From NCBI GenBank assembly GCA_900893395.1, contig CAAHFI011606924.1:1-20793 (forward strand): 20,793 bases of DNA, given 5' to 3'. The notes below the pieces were generated by a model that ran no database searches, had not been told where the DNA came from, and saw nothing but the letters and a program-made list of their open reading frames with translations. Made by a program: the position numbers and the translations under genes. This stretch comes from Euglena gracilis (taxonomy: Eukaryota; Euglenozoa; Euglenophyceae; Euglenales; Euglenaceae). Of the stretch, positions 1 to 8,602 are shown in pieces; within the stretch, counting starts at the first letter, position 1; each line of letters begins with the position of its first letter.

Positions 1-448
1 CGGAAGTTCATGTTGGGGTTGTGCATGCCTGTCGCCTCTCTTCCTCCCAATTCATTTACTGCGTCCCTGCCCATGGAAAGGGGCTTACCGCAGGAAGTCG
101 AACGTTCGAGCCTTGAACATCGTTTTATATGTGAAAATTATATTGGACGATTTCATTTGTTTTGAAGGCTTCTGAGAGGGGGTCAAAATCAGTTGAACTC
201 ATTCTCGAACGACCCTGAACGACATTTGAGAATGCTCGCGAGCACCCTCCTCCTATACCCCTCCCGCCTATGAATGGTGCTCCGACTCTGATGTTCGACA
301 TTTGGGGCAAGCCGAGGCGGTGGCTTGGGGGCCTGCACTGTGATGCTTTCGTTTTTGCAGGGTTTTGGCTTTTTTTCTTTTCTTTTTTTTGCCTTTTTTG
401 CCTTTTGCCTTTTTTTGGTCTTTGCGCCGCTGCCGCCTTTTCCAACAG
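1..448. other. No clear gene; T-rich tract
   Basis: I see no convincing gene in this leader. From about 351 to 421 the plus strand is almost pure pyrimidine, with T runs broken by GCC. It leads to CCAACAG at 442-448, so it could be the polypyrimidine tract of a 3' splice site. Lysine-rich minus-strand frames across it are low-complexity shadows. Confidence 0.5.
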
Positions 449-640
449 TCAACCTCGCCAGCCGCATGCAGTCCACGGGGATCCCGGCGCATCCAGGTGT
501 CGGAGCTGTTCTAACAAGTCCATCCTGGCCATCCCCGGGCAACAGTACAGCTTCGAGGTCCCACCAGACGATGTGCAAGGGGTTCGGCATGGTGCGCTGC
601 TGCCCGGGCGTGGCCCCGGGAGTTGAAACGATGCAGGCAG
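449..640 (+). CDS. Candidate internal exon, unknown protein
   Basis: An AG acceptor at 447-448 follows a long T-rich tract, and a GT donor at 641 (GCAG|GTGGGG) closes the segment, giving a 192-bp exon. The frame beginning at 451 (NLASRMQSTGIPAHPG) stays open through the donor. A second frame (PGQQYSFEVPPDDVQ) also looks protein-like but stops at 624-626. No domain is recognised. A G9 run begins in the donor region at 643-651. The call rests on splice-like edges and openness only; the frame is unsure. Confidence 0.25.
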
Positions 641-1150
641 GTGGGGGGGGGTTCCGACCACCTCCCGTTGCCAACAGCGGAGGCCTGTACCTGGAACAAC
701 GCGCGCGGTGTTTGCAGTTAGAGCCCTGCAAGGAAAACTGCTGTCCTCTTAACCTTGACCATCATCCTTAACTTGTTGTGTGCGTAATTTCAAGCAACTG
801 AGTTAAAACAGCAGTGTTTTGCACTTGCAACAAAGAAGAGCTGTTATTTGGTTACAAACCACTACTGTGGATACAAGCGCGCCAAAATTCGCGACAGGTG
901 ATGAAACCATTCATTCTTTCCCCTTTACACTGTGCGTCATTTATCTGTTTCTTTCTGAGATTCGACTGCAGATGAAAGTGACTCCTCCAAAAGCGTTTCG
1001 GAAAGGTTTGGGAGTAAATGACGGGGGAGTACGATCCAGAAGAACAGGGCTCCATCATTTTTGTTTCCATGGTGGTGCGGTGGTCCCCCCCCCCCGAGGC
1101 ACCAAAGCCCCCCCCCCCAGGTGCATGGGACTGCTCGATACCCCATCGCT
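641..1150. other. No clear gene; repeat copy and C-run DNA
   Basis: No supported exon is seen. The stretch holds one reverse-oriented dispersed repeat (966-1073) and two C11 runs at 1085-1095 and 1108-1118. The second run is followed directly by AG. Confidence 0.4.
966..1073 (-). repeat. Dispersed repeat family 1, reverse copy
   Basis: Read on the minus strand from 1073, this contains GGAAACAAAAATGATGG, then GTCATTTACTCCC, then CGCTTTTGGAGGAGTCAC. The same boxes occur in the same order at 7699-7870 and 10927-11110 on the plus strand. Similarity is clear but diverged, about 65 to 75 percent by eye. All three copies give ETKMM- or KQNDG-like residues in matching frames, so an old coding origin is possible. 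Confidence 0.55.
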
Positions 1151-1175
1151 GGTGAGTGGGGGTCCGACCCCCCAG

Positions 1176-1467
1176 CCGGCCTTCTCGCATCGCCCTGGAC
1201 CCCCAGTGCCCCAACGCACCGGAGGGAGTGGGCAGCCACGGGCCGCCCCCGCCCCATTTCGTGCAGAGCACCACGGACGCCCCCTCCCCGGAGCTGGTGG
1301 ACCAGCTGGGTTTGGAGCCAGGCCACTTCTCGGGGGGGGGGGGCGGCCAACCGGCCGCGGGATCGGTTTTGGTGACCGCACAGTACGAACGACCCCCTCC
1401 CCCCCCCCCGATGGTGGCCCTGGACCTGCCCAACTGGCCTTTGCACTTGAGCCAAATTCCCAGTGGG
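1176..1467 (+). CDS. Candidate Pro/Gly-rich exon, unknown protein
   Basis: The frame is open from upstream to 1710. It carries the stretch APSPELVDQLGLEPGHFSG followed by a Gly run and a Pro run, encoded by a G12 tract (1332-1343) and a C11 tract (1399-1409). GTGAGT at 1152 and CCCCCCAG ending at 1175 could bound a 24-nt intron just upstream; removing it would not change frame. Homopolymer length sets the frame, so a sequencing slip would change the product. No family is recognised. Confidence 0.3.
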
Positions 1468-1585
1468 GGGTGTGTAGGCAGGCGGGCAAAGGCAACAAAC
1501 CAGCCCGTCTTTTGCCCTCAGGGGGACAAAAGTGCCGAATGGCAAACGTCCCCATGGACGTCTGTGGGTATCATGTGCGAGTGTG

Positions 1586-1850
1586 CCCCCCCCCCAGGAA
1601 ACCGTCATGCCCGAGAACCTGTCAGGGTCCCCGTTGCTAGCCCACCTGTCAGTGAAGGAGGTTGTCAGGTCCCTGGCACTGGCCAACCTGTCAGGGTCAT
1701 TTTTTATTGACATTCCCTTGGAATGCCCTCCCCAGGAAACTGTCAAACTGTCACGGTCTTGGTACTGGATAAACTGTCATGATAGGAGCCTGTCAGGGTC
1801 CCCTCTACCGGCCAACCTGTCCCTTGACAGTTTCCCGGGGGTGGGGTCGG
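1586..1850 (+). CDS. Candidate exon with duplicated LSGSPL module
   Basis: A C10 run followed by AG (1586-1597) looks like a 3' splice site. The frame beyond it reads ENLSGSPLLAHLS, LALANLSGS and RSLSGSPLPANLS. The two SGSPL modules start 171 bp apart (57 codons), in the same frame. The DNA motif CCTGTCAGGGTC is exact at 1619, 1687 and 1789. Internal GT/AG sites near 1730-1737 could split it. Leucine-rich character is visible but no named repeat family fits. It could instead be a non-coding tandem duplication. Confidence 0.3.
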
Positions 1851-2088
1851 TATCACGTACCCCTTCCCAAGCAAGAAACGTCACCGCAGGCCGACTGTTG
1901 TCCACCCATGTCAATCGCTAACAAATTCTGTTGGCCCTCACCGAAGCAGCCTTCAACTGCTGATGAACCGAGCATTTGGTGTTTCTTTTGCCATTTTGTG
2001 CTTGCCAGCGACTCATCGGCTGCATGGATAGGGGGACGAGCTGGCGGGCAGCCTAGAAAAGGCTGACATTTGGGGGTTTGAAAATTTG

Positions 2089-2351
2089 CCCCCCCCCCCC
2101 ACGGCAATCGCTGGGCATGGGGAGGGGGAAGGAGCCTGGGGGGGGTGCGATCCAGGCTGCAGCGTGCCAACGGATGGCGGTGAAAAAAAAAAGCCGCCTG
2201 CCCGCAACCCAACCTCGGCCTGTTCTTCTACGACAGCCCGTGGGGGCCCCCGCGGAGGCGACCCGCCTGCCAGCAACAGCCCGAACCACAGCCCCAGCAA
2301 CAGCCCTAAACCCAACAACAGCTCCAACCATGGCCACAACCAGGATACCAA
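2089..2351 (+). CDS. Candidate low-complexity exon (Pro/Asn/Gln/Ser)
   Basis: The segment runs from a C12 tract (2089-2100) to a good donor, CCAA|GTGAGC at 2352. One frame gives an Asn/Ser/Pro-rich tail (SNSPNHSPSNSPKPNNSSNH) that ends in a TGA lying inside the donor. Another gives a Gln/Pro-rich reading. Biased composition supports coding or a decayed CAACAGC-type repeat. No domain is recognised and the frame is uncertain. Confidence 0.28.
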
Positions 2352-2719
2352 GTGAGCGTTGGTTTTGCACAGTGGGGGAGTGGGGGTCCAGACTACCCCC
2401 CCACCCTTTCCAGGCCGAGGAGGGACCTGGGGACCCCCTGAACCAAAAATATTTCTTCCCTGTGCTTTGGGCCGGAAAAAATGTTTTTGTCATCGGTTTT
2501 TGAGAAAAATTGTTGAAGCAAACCGTTTTTATTGCCCTCTATTTTTTTTTGCTTTTGTTAGGAGGATCACAATCCCCATCATGTTCGTTTTCAAATCCAT
2601 TTGTGAGATGTCGATCACGACAAGGTTTCAAGGATTTAAAAGAAGATTTTGAAGAAGACGGTATGCCAGCAGGCTCAATGTGACACAAAGTATTTCCCAA
2701 ACACGTGTTAATTTTAAAA
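2352..2719. other. No gene seen; T-rich spacer
   Basis: T- and A-rich DNA without a supported exon. It may be intron or intergenic spacer between the donor at 2352 and the repeat unit starting near 2720. Confidence 0.4.
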
Positions 2720-2839
2720 GTTTGTGTTAGCAAAGGCAACTGTTTCAGACAAAAATGGGACCTGCCAATGGCCTTCATGGGTGATTTTTTTTTTTGGTGA
2801 GGACGGACGGATTTGACAGGCAGCAACCTAGATCCCCCC
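2720..2839 (+). repeat. Local repeat family 2, copy I, left part
   Basis: The boxes AAGTTTG, CAAAGGCAAC and TTTCAGA, then ATGGGACC, a T run with GGTGA, GGATTTGACAGGCAGC and CCTAGATCCCCCC recur in order at 3713-3850 (AAGTTTGCACAAGG, CAAAGGCAGC, TTTTCAGA, ATGGGGCC, GATTTGGAGACAC, GATTCCCC). Similarity stops sharply at 2839, where the 660-bp insertion begins. Confidence 0.6.
2826..2839. repeat. 14-bp direct repeat, left flank of insertion
   Basis: ACCTAGATCCCCCC is repeated exactly at 3500-3513. With one mismatch the match extends 4 bp further left (AGCA versus AGCG). It behaves as a target-site duplication around 2840-3499. Confidence 0.6.
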
Positions 2840-3499
2840 TGTGTGCACTGTGGCTGTTTGTTTTGCGCCTTTTACCCCTTCTTCTGGCCTGGCGCTGTTT
2901 TTTGCCTCTGGCCCTTTTTTTGTCTGTGTGCGTGGAGGTAGCCGGAGCCTGGCGGGACTTACCAACGTTTACAACGCCGGCCACCAAGCGCCTGCCAGGC
3001 ACATACTCCACTGTAGTCAAGGGGGTCTCCTTCACCGTGACGACGCATCGGTTACTCTTGTCCACGACACCAGCAGGTTTGGTTCCCAACTCAGTGGACG
3101 GGTCCACTCAATTTGGGAACAAACTCATGGGTGGGTCTGTTCTAGGCCCACAGGCACCTCTGGGGCAGCCCTGTCCACGAGCACACCCATTTGGAACCTG
3201 GTAAAGAACCCCCCCCCTCCTGGGGACAAAGGCAAACCTTCTTTCACCTGCCAGGTCCACCCACTGGGTTCTCCTTCACCGCTCCCAGCTGGCTACTCTA
3301 GTCCACAACCCAGGGAATGGCGGTCAACGGTTCCCAGGACCTCCCAACCTGGTTCGACTCTTCAGGCTATGGGGAGGCAGGGGGCGGGAAAGCCTTTCTT
3401 TTGCTGGCGGACACGCTCATCCGAGCCTCCTTCATTGCAGTTTTCTGGCCTTCTTGTGCCTGCAGTGACTCTAGTCCACGGCCCAGGTATCTCCTAGCG
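2840..3499. mobile_element. 660-bp insertion with 14-bp flanking duplication
   Basis: The inserted DNA interrupts copy I of the local repeat. Sequence left of 2839 and right of 3513 aligns as one block to the uninterrupted copy at 3720-4060, which serves as an empty-site reference. No terminal inverted repeats and no poly(A) tail are visible, so the mechanism is unknown; a 14-bp duplication would suit target-primed insertion. Inside, the box pair CTCCTTCACCG and TACTCTNGTCCACRA recurs three times in diverged form (3022-3067, 3266-3308, 3425-3480). Short open segments, for example MAVNGSQDLPTWFDSSGYGE at 3317, may be exons carried along. Confidence 0.5.
3317..3440 (+). CDS. Candidate exon inside the insertion
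   Basis: From ATG at 3317 the frame reads MAVNGSQDLPTWFDSSGYGE and then GKAFLLLADTLIRASFI before an AG-rich stretch (CATTGCAG at 3433-3440). An in-frame TAG lies just upstream of the ATG. Amino-acid balance is good, but the length is about 41 codons and no family is recognised. It lies wholly inside the 660-bp insertion and may be element-derived. Confidence 0.25.
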
Positions 3500-3720
3500 A
3501 CCTAGATCCCCCCGGACCCTACCCCCAATTTTCGCTGGGAATTTCAATATTTCCACTTAAAACACTCGCGTTGCATTTGCCAAATGGCGATAAATGTGCG
3601 TGTGCGCGTGTGCATTTTTGTTTTCCAGCAGAGGCCCTGGAACGTCATCCTCGGCCCTTTTGGCCATTTCCCGAATGGAAGCGAACCACGGCCTCACGGT
3701 TGAAGTTTGAAGTTTGCACA
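3500..3720 (+). repeat. Local repeat family 2, copy I, right part
   Basis: After the second ACCTAGATCCCCCC, the boxes GGACCCTACCCCC, ATTTCAATATTTC, AAAACACTCGCGTTG, AAATGGCGATAA, a TGTGCG run and GAGGCCCTGGAACG match the order at 3850-4020 (GGACCCTCCCCC, ATTTCAAGATTTC, AAAACGCTCACTTGTG, AAATAGCGATAA, TGCG run, AAGGCCCTGGGGAA). Confidence 0.6.
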
Positions 3721-4060
3721 AGGCTGCGGTGACAAAGGCAGCTTTTTCAGAAAAGAATGGGGCCAAGCCGGCTGATTCTTTTGCACAGATTGTTTTTTTG
3801 TGAACAGATGGATTTGGAGACACAACCAGCGATCCGGATTCCCCACCCCCGGACCCTCCCCCTGGATTTTCACCAGCAATTTCAAGATTTCTGTGTAAAA
3901 CGCTCACTTGTGTCAAATAGCGATAACGTGTGTGCGTGCGTGCGTGCGTGCGCGCTCGCGCGCCCGTGTGTATGCAATTTTATTCGATTTATCGAAGGCC
4001 CTGGGGAAGGCCCCGGTTGGAAGCGTACCAAGGCATCACTTTTGAACTTTGCGTGGGGGG
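3721..4060 (+). repeat. Local repeat family 2, copy II (uninterrupted)
   Basis: This is the complete diverged copy, about 320 to 340 bp, directly following copy I in tandem. It includes an expanded (TGCG)n stretch at about 3928-3955. Its AGCGATCCGGATTCCCC segment corresponds to the point where copy I is split. Confidence 0.6.
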
Positions 4061-4400
4061 GAGGGGGCCTGGGACCCCCTCTCGTTTCGTACCCTGGCCA
4101 CAGCCACGGCCGTAGCCACAGCCACAGCCACGGCCGCCGGCCCAGCCACGCCCCAGTCCCAACCCCCAGCAGGGGGACAGCACGGCCTCGCTCCTGACCA
4201 GCCCCACCCACCACCACCCGCACCCCGCCCCGACTGTCGGCTGGCAGTGGTCATCTTCCCACAACCCAACAGCGGCGTTTCCCAAGACGCAGTGGTCATC
4301 GTCATCACCACACACACAACCTCCCAGAAGGATCCCAGGGCATCGGGAGGTTTCGCCCCAAAAGGTTGTCCCGCAAAACGAAGCATGTCAACCCCCCTTG
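4049..4400 (+). CDS. Candidate Ala/Pro/Thr-rich exon
   Basis: An open frame starts in a degenerate CCACAG/CCACGG hexamer repeat (4094-4146), giving alternating Ala-Thr. It continues into less biased sequence (CRLAVVIFPQPNSGVSQDAV, then ITTHTTSQKDPRASGG). The other two forward frames are also open over much of it because of the repeat. No domain is recognised. The downstream half is the more gene-like part. Confidence 0.25.
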
Positions 4401-5253
4401 ATGGATGCATGGGTACACACGTTTTAGGACGTGGTTTCATTTGTTCTTATCTGTTTTATATGTTAAGTCAGCTGGTGCATTCCCGGGCCCAACTTTCCGG
4501 AAAGAGCGGATTGCCCAACCCTTGCAGGGAGGTGTTCATGCATACTCTCTTGTTTTCTATGGTTGTGCTGTGTCTGTGTGTGTCTGTGCATGTGCGTGCA
4601 TGTGCGTCTCTGTGCTGCGTGGTTTGTTGTGTTGTGTTGTGTGTGTGCGTATGTGTTGTGTTGGAGGGATACCCATAAGTGCATGCCACAAACAATTTCA
4701 AATAATTACAACTTGGTATGAAATTGGAGTTCTTGAATGTCACAAATATTCACGAACCATGACAAATATTCACAAACACCATGATCAACAGCAAACAGTG
4801 ACAAATGAGACTTCCCTCCATTAACGAACACGCTATTCTGAAAGTGGCGTGTCTATCAAGGGCCCACGTCTCTCAAACGAAAGAATCATGGAAAGCTGCT
4901 CTCCTCTTCATCCATCGCTTGCAACCATCCTCTCTATGATGCTCTCCTCTCTGACCTGAAGAATGTTTTTTCAAGAGTTGGACTCCGGGGTAGGGTGAGT
5001 GGGTCTGCCGGACCGGTCCCAAAATTTTTGACCCCAAAATTGGCCAGACCTGGGTGGGAGGGGGGTGGTCTTAAGACAAACCTCTGCTGAGACCCCCCCC
5101 TCTGTCCATCATCCCAGAGTCAGCAACACATTGTCCCCACGTGTTTTATTGGCTGGTCAAGAACTCTGTGTCAGTTGAGAACAGGTAGCTGTTGTTTTGT
5201 GCGGCGTGCTGCAGAACATGACGCCGTGCAGAGGAGGATGGGAGTGCTGATGA
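4401..5253. other. No clear gene; TG-rich and simple-sequence DNA
   Basis: 4563-4664 is a TGTG/TGCG-type low-complexity run. 4738-4787 holds two 22-bp tandem copies around CACAAATATTCAC. 4981-5100 contains G-rich and C-rich tracts. I see no supportable exon. Confidence 0.45.
4738..4787. repeat. Short tandem duplication
   Basis: GTCACAAATATTCACGAACC is followed by GACAAATATTCACAAACACC, one imperfect head-to-tail duplication of about 22 bp. Confidence 0.6.
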
Positions 5254-5457
5254 AAGCTTGAGATAACTGGGGCAGCCTCTGAGCGGGTGAACTCTGACTT
5301 CTTGACGGGCGTACGGCGCAACACGGTGGGCCCCGAGGTGGTGTTTGAAAGAACAGGGCCAGGGACCCAGATCAACGATGTGGATGCCAAAATTGGCCCA
5401 ATACACAGCAACTGGCAAAGGCCAAAAAATGGCTCCAAAATGGAAGATAATGGCTGA
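5254..5457 (+). CDS. Candidate exon, unknown protein
   Basis: A 67-codon open frame without an internal ATG start, ending at TGA 5455-5457. It includes EITGAASERVNSDFLTG, VGPEVVFERTGPGTQINDVD and KIGPIHSNWQRP. The composition is well mixed and acidic/polar. The frame runs into AAAATGG-repeat DNA at its 3' end, so the true exon probably stops earlier. An opposite-strand frame of similar length overlaps it. No family is recognised. Confidence 0.3.
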   Translation, partial: KLEITGAASERVNSDFLTGVRRNTVGPEVVFERTGPGTQINDVDAKIGPIHSNWQRPKNGSKMEDNG

Positions 5458-5545
5458 CCACTATCTAAAATGGACCTAAATGGCCAAAGTTGGTGATAAC
5501 TAGTCTAAAATGACCAAATTGGCAAAAAATGGCCAAGCTTTTTGA
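5428..5545. repeat. AAAATGGCCAA-type low-complexity spacer
   Basis: AAAATGG or a close variant appears about seven times. The same word dominates 15010-15070 and 17655-17705, suggesting a common spacer or intron composition. Confidence 0.5.
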
Positions 5546-5805
5546 CTTCGACTTTGAGTTCCTGCCGCCCAAGGGCAGATAAAATTTTTTTCAATTTTTT
5601 TTAGAATTCTGCAAACTTCCACAGAATACTGTAAAATAACACAACACATCACAAAACTCAGTTATATATTTATTATAAGGCTGTTTTGTGTGAGATAAAG
5701 GTAATGGCGGACGCTTGTTGGTTGCACAAATAATCATGGTCTCGAAGCAAAGGTTGTCAGCAAAAAACGCGTCTGCGGGAAACCCTGCTGTTTTGTTGCT
5801 TCGCT

Positions 5806-5946
5806 TTGTGCTGTGCCATGCTTTGTCCCGTTCTGTGCTGTGCTGTGTTGTGGCGTGCTGTGCCGTGCCGCGCCGTGCTTTGCCGTGCTGTTTTGTGCCG
5901 TGCCGCGCTGTGCTGTACTGTGTTGCGCTGTGTCGTGCTGTGCGGG
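5806..5946. repeat. Degenerate pentanucleotide (YGTGC)n array
   Basis: About 28 consecutive 5-bp units, mostly TGTGC or CGTGC with single-base variants, span about 140 bp. Because 5 is not a multiple of 3, every frame translates to a Cys/Val/Ala/Leu-like or Thr/His/Gln-like pattern. The open frames here are repeat shadows. Confidence 0.8.
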
Positions 5947-5988
5947 GTGTCACCTTCCGGTGAACTTGGGTGGTTTTCGCCACCGCAG

Positions 5989-6217
5989 CCCGCAGCCGGG
6001 GTCGGCCCCCGGCCCCCGGTCCCCCCGCGCCGCCGCCGGCGGCCCCACCAAGCCGCGGGCCAACGCCCGCCGTGAGTCGGCGAAGCAGACGCAGCCCAAA
6101 GTGGTCCACCGGGAGGACCCCCTGGCCAGGCCACTGGCACCGCCATCACTCCACAAGCTATATACTGGCAATGCCTTCAATGCTTTTCTGTCCGACATCA
6201 GTCACACACCAGCCTGA
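5989..6217 (+). CDS. Candidate terminal exon, basic Pro/Ala-rich C terminus
   Basis: After CACCGCAG (5981-5988) or CCCGCAG (ending 5995) the frame stays open to TGA 6215-6217. It begins Pro/Gly/Ala/Arg-rich and then becomes better mixed (KQTQPKVVHREDPLARPLAP, then LHKLYTGNAFNAFLSDISH). The mixed C terminus is the best support for coding. The upstream array would not be part of it. Unrecognised. It may be the last exon of a plus-strand gene using some of the exon candidates at 449-5457. Confidence 0.35.
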
Positions 6218-6736
6218 TTTGACCCACAAGTGATGTTTGTGCCATCCGGTGGTTGTTTGGGCAAGGGCCGAATAATGAAGAATAAGTGACCAGGGGGAGC
6301 ATTGATATTCCTGCAGATGTCTGCATTCCTCCCGCATTTTTCCCCTTTTGTCCCTCACTCCTTCTAAGCTAAGCTCAGCGTCGAATGTTAGATGCCACAA
6401 GGCACCCTGGGGAAAACAAGTGCTTTCTTTGCCTTTGCACCCCCCCCCCCAATTTTGCATTTTCCCCCCAATTTTGGCAAAATCTGCTGTTTTTTTGAGT
6501 TCTCCCTTTCGACTTTAGCCCCAAAAACAAACAAGAATGCCAAAATTTGACAGAAAAGTTGGACCCAATGAGAAACACAGTGTGACGTGATTTTTGGGAT
6601 CATCGTGTCTCCAAAAATACAAAAATCGTGGGTTTGGCCTTTTTTTTTTGTTCAAAATTAAATGGCAGTTCACCCGGCCCAGCACATCTCTGCTGTAGGG
6701 GTGGGGGGTTGGACCTGGAGCTCCCTCCTTAATCAC
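6218..6736. other. No gene seen; intergenic-like
   Basis: Pyrimidine-rich DNA with a C11 run at 6440-6450 and T runs. No open frame stands out. Confidence 0.45.
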
Positions 6737-7078
6737 TCAGCAGGGGGGGGGGTTGATATGGGAGGCTTTCAAGAGGAATTGTTGGTGGAAATCCGACCCC
6801 CAAAATGACCCCCAATCCTCCAAATTGGTGATCTCCAGCAGTTTTTCAGTAAGTTTGCTCAAAAAATAGCATTCTTGACGATGGTCAGTCTCAAAAAATC
6901 TGCCAAAAAAGTTTTTGGACGCTTTGCGGCCGAAAATATCGTCCCAGGCGTCTTCATTTTTTGTCAATTTGGGGGGTTGTAAGTCAAGGTTTGGTTGGTC
7001 GGCCCGGGGGGGATTACAAGGTAAGTGGGGGTTTAGACACAATAGGCGCAATGACGCCCAAAATAAGACGAGAAACAC
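6737..7078 (-). CDS. Unrecognised 113-codon open frame, minus strand
   Basis: This frame is open for 113 codons in DNA of moderate AT content, where that length is less expected by chance than in the GC-rich parts. It reads NEDAWDDIFGRKASKNFFGR, then ECYFLSKLTEKLLEITNLED and FWGSDFHQQFLL. Charge and hydrophobicity are protein-like and a helical segment is plausible. A G10 run (6743-6752) encodes its last prolines. It overlaps plus-strand exon candidates whose splice sites are better, so both cannot be right. Unrecognised. Confidence 0.33.
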   Translation of the reverse strand: MFLVLFWASLRLLCLNPHLPCNPPRADQPNLDLQPPKLTKNEDAWDDIFGRKASKNFFGRFFETDHRQECYFLSKLTEKLLEITNLEDWGSFWGSDFHQQFLLKASHINPPPC

Positions 7079-7220
7079 CAGTCCGCGGACAAAGCAGGGT
7101 ATTTATGGGTATTTTGCAGGGATGGCGTTCCTGTGTGGTGTGGTTGACCGATTTGGTGGAGGGGGACTGGAGTGCCATGGGGGGGGGTCGGGAAAGTGAG
7201 GTCCGCTACATCCCGGGGGG
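6961..7220 (+). CDS. Candidate two-exon segment with canonical splice sites
   Basis: The left exon ends AAG|GTAAGT with the donor at 7021, the strongest donor motif noticed in the window. The acceptor ATTTTGCAG ends at 7119. Both sides are phase 0. The left exon reads SIWGVVSQGLVGRPGGDYK and the right exon (7120-7220) GWRSCVVWLTDLVEGDWSAM, then GRESEVRYIPG. The right exon ends before GTGATA at 7221. The 99-nt intron is itself open in the same frame, so retention would not break it. Product unrecognised. The opposite strand carries a competing 113-codon frame. Confidence 0.35.
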
Positions 7221-7300
7221 GTGATAATCGGTATGGAGACTGCCCCAAAAGTAATTTGAACAAGCGGCAGTTTGGGTGTATTTTTCAGGATAGGTTGTGA

Positions 7301-8291
7301 ATTCTCCCGAAAGCCCCCCCCCCCACATCACCGTGGATACCGTGGATGGAGCAGAGGGCCGAGCTGAATGCCCTCTCAGTGTCCTACCAATGGTTCCGGG
7401 GCCTGGTACTGGCTCTCTTGGAAGCTGACGACGTGTAATTCTGAGCTCGCCCAGCTTTGTGGCTGGAGCGGTCCCTTGAAGCGGCCGATGGAGAATTTTT
7501 GACTTTGAAAATAGCCAACGACGGGGAAATTGAACCAGCCTCCAGCCTCTGAGGGAGACGGACCCATAGTGTTCATCACCACAGTGCCGTGCACAAAGTC
7601 CACCTTCCATCTCAGACAAGCACCTTCCATCGACTCCCATGTCAACAAAGGGGGAAATCAATGGCAACGGAAAGGTACGCAGCAGATCCAGATCTGTCTT
7701 ACAGTCTGGACAAAGCGGATGGGAAACAAAAATGATGGGAAATCGCCCAACTTTTGAGTCATTTTCCCATCATTCTTTTTATTTTACCCCGCAGCTTTTA
7801 TACAACCTTTGGGGGAGCACTCGCGAAAGTCGTCAAAATTCCATACGCAGACAGATGGTGTTGTAAATCATGGCCAACGTTTTGGGATACACCGGTACCT
7901 GCAACGCCCCCCCCCCCCCCCGGGGAGTTGGCTTCCGGGGCTGAACTTGCCAACCGGGCCTGACGGGCAGTTTGGCCTCCCTCTGTATCAGGTTGACGCC
8001 AACTTCCCGGGCGGGGTATCCTTTTATCCGCCCGCACACACCAAACGATGCGGCGGCCGAACAACACGACAGCACGAACCCCCGTTTTCTTGGAGCGAGC
8101 CCGCAGGGCACGGGCCGCCCCAGCCAGCGACCTCCCGGGGCCCACTCTGCCGGGGGCTCTCTGCCCCTCAGCGGAGAGCCTCCTCCCCACAGTGCCTTCC
8201 CAACCGACGATTGGGTCGACCTCCTCTGCCACGGAGGCACAGGTGTGCGCCAGAGGAGTCGTCCGGGTTGGCCTCCGACTTCCACGTTTGA
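7301..8291 (+). CDS. Three-exon gene model, unknown product
   Basis: Exon A (about 7301-7432) reads MEQRAELNALSVSYQWFRGL and ends before GTGTAA. Exon B (7515-7674) reads TGKLNQPPASEGDGPIVFIT and SIDSHVNKGGNQWQRK. Exon C (7795-8291) includes DGQFGLPLYQVDANFPGG and a TGA stop. A to B joins in phase 0 across an 82-nt intron, and B to C in phase 1 across a 120-nt intron ending CCCCGCAG. The acceptor before B (AAAATAG) is poor. Exon C spans a C15 run (7907-7921) that sets its later frame. Repeat family 1 copy A covers intron 2 and the start of exon C. A minus-strand alternative, 7376-7648 (HGTVVMNTMGPSPSEAGG) plus part of 7833-8393, is nearly as attractive; only one can be real. Confidence 0.35.
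7699..7870 (+). repeat. Dispersed repeat family 1, copy A
   Basis: TTACAGTCTGGACAAAGC, GGGAAACAAAAATGATGGG, GTCATTTTCCC, CTTTGGGGGAGCAC and GTCGTCAAAATTCCATAC match copy B (10927-11110) in order, at about 70 percent identity by eye. An internal inverted repeat is visible: AATGATGGGAAA facing TTTCCCATCATT. Confidence 0.6.
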
Positions 8292-8602
8292 TGGTTTGTC
8301 GGGACATGCAGGATGAAGATGTTTCCGCGGTCGCCGCTGAAAAAAATTCCGGCCAACTTTGCAATCGAACCGTTTTCCCGCGTCGCTTCCCATTTTCTTA
8401 CCCCCCCCCCCTTCCCATGTCCACCAACCCCCTGCGTCACGACCCCCTTCCCCAATCGGAGGACACCTTTTTGGAGGTTCGGCAAGTCCACGGCTTCTTT
8501 CTTCTTCTTCTGACGACTGACCTCCCGGTCGGTGGACACCTTACCGTTGACCATGGTTGTTAGTTATTATCATTATGTTGGGCAATTTCCATCCCCAATT
8601 TT

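Noticed and set aside
189-731. Lys-rich and Pro-rich minus-strand frames near the start
   Set aside because: They are translations of the T/C-rich tract and of GC-rich DNA on the opposite strand; no edges or motifs support them.
3318-3362. tRNA-like B box (GGTTCGACTC at about 3350) with a weak A-box-like TGGCGG upstream, suggesting a SINE
   Set aside because: No T-arm or acceptor stem forms, A-to-B spacing is short, and a near match of this kind is expected by chance in 20 kb.
4463-4743. His/Thr-rich minus-strand frames
   Set aside because: Pure translation of the TG-rich low-complexity run at 4563-4664.
5591-6149. 172- and 130-codon minus-strand frames
   Set aside because: They read through the (YGTGC)n array, which is open in every frame.
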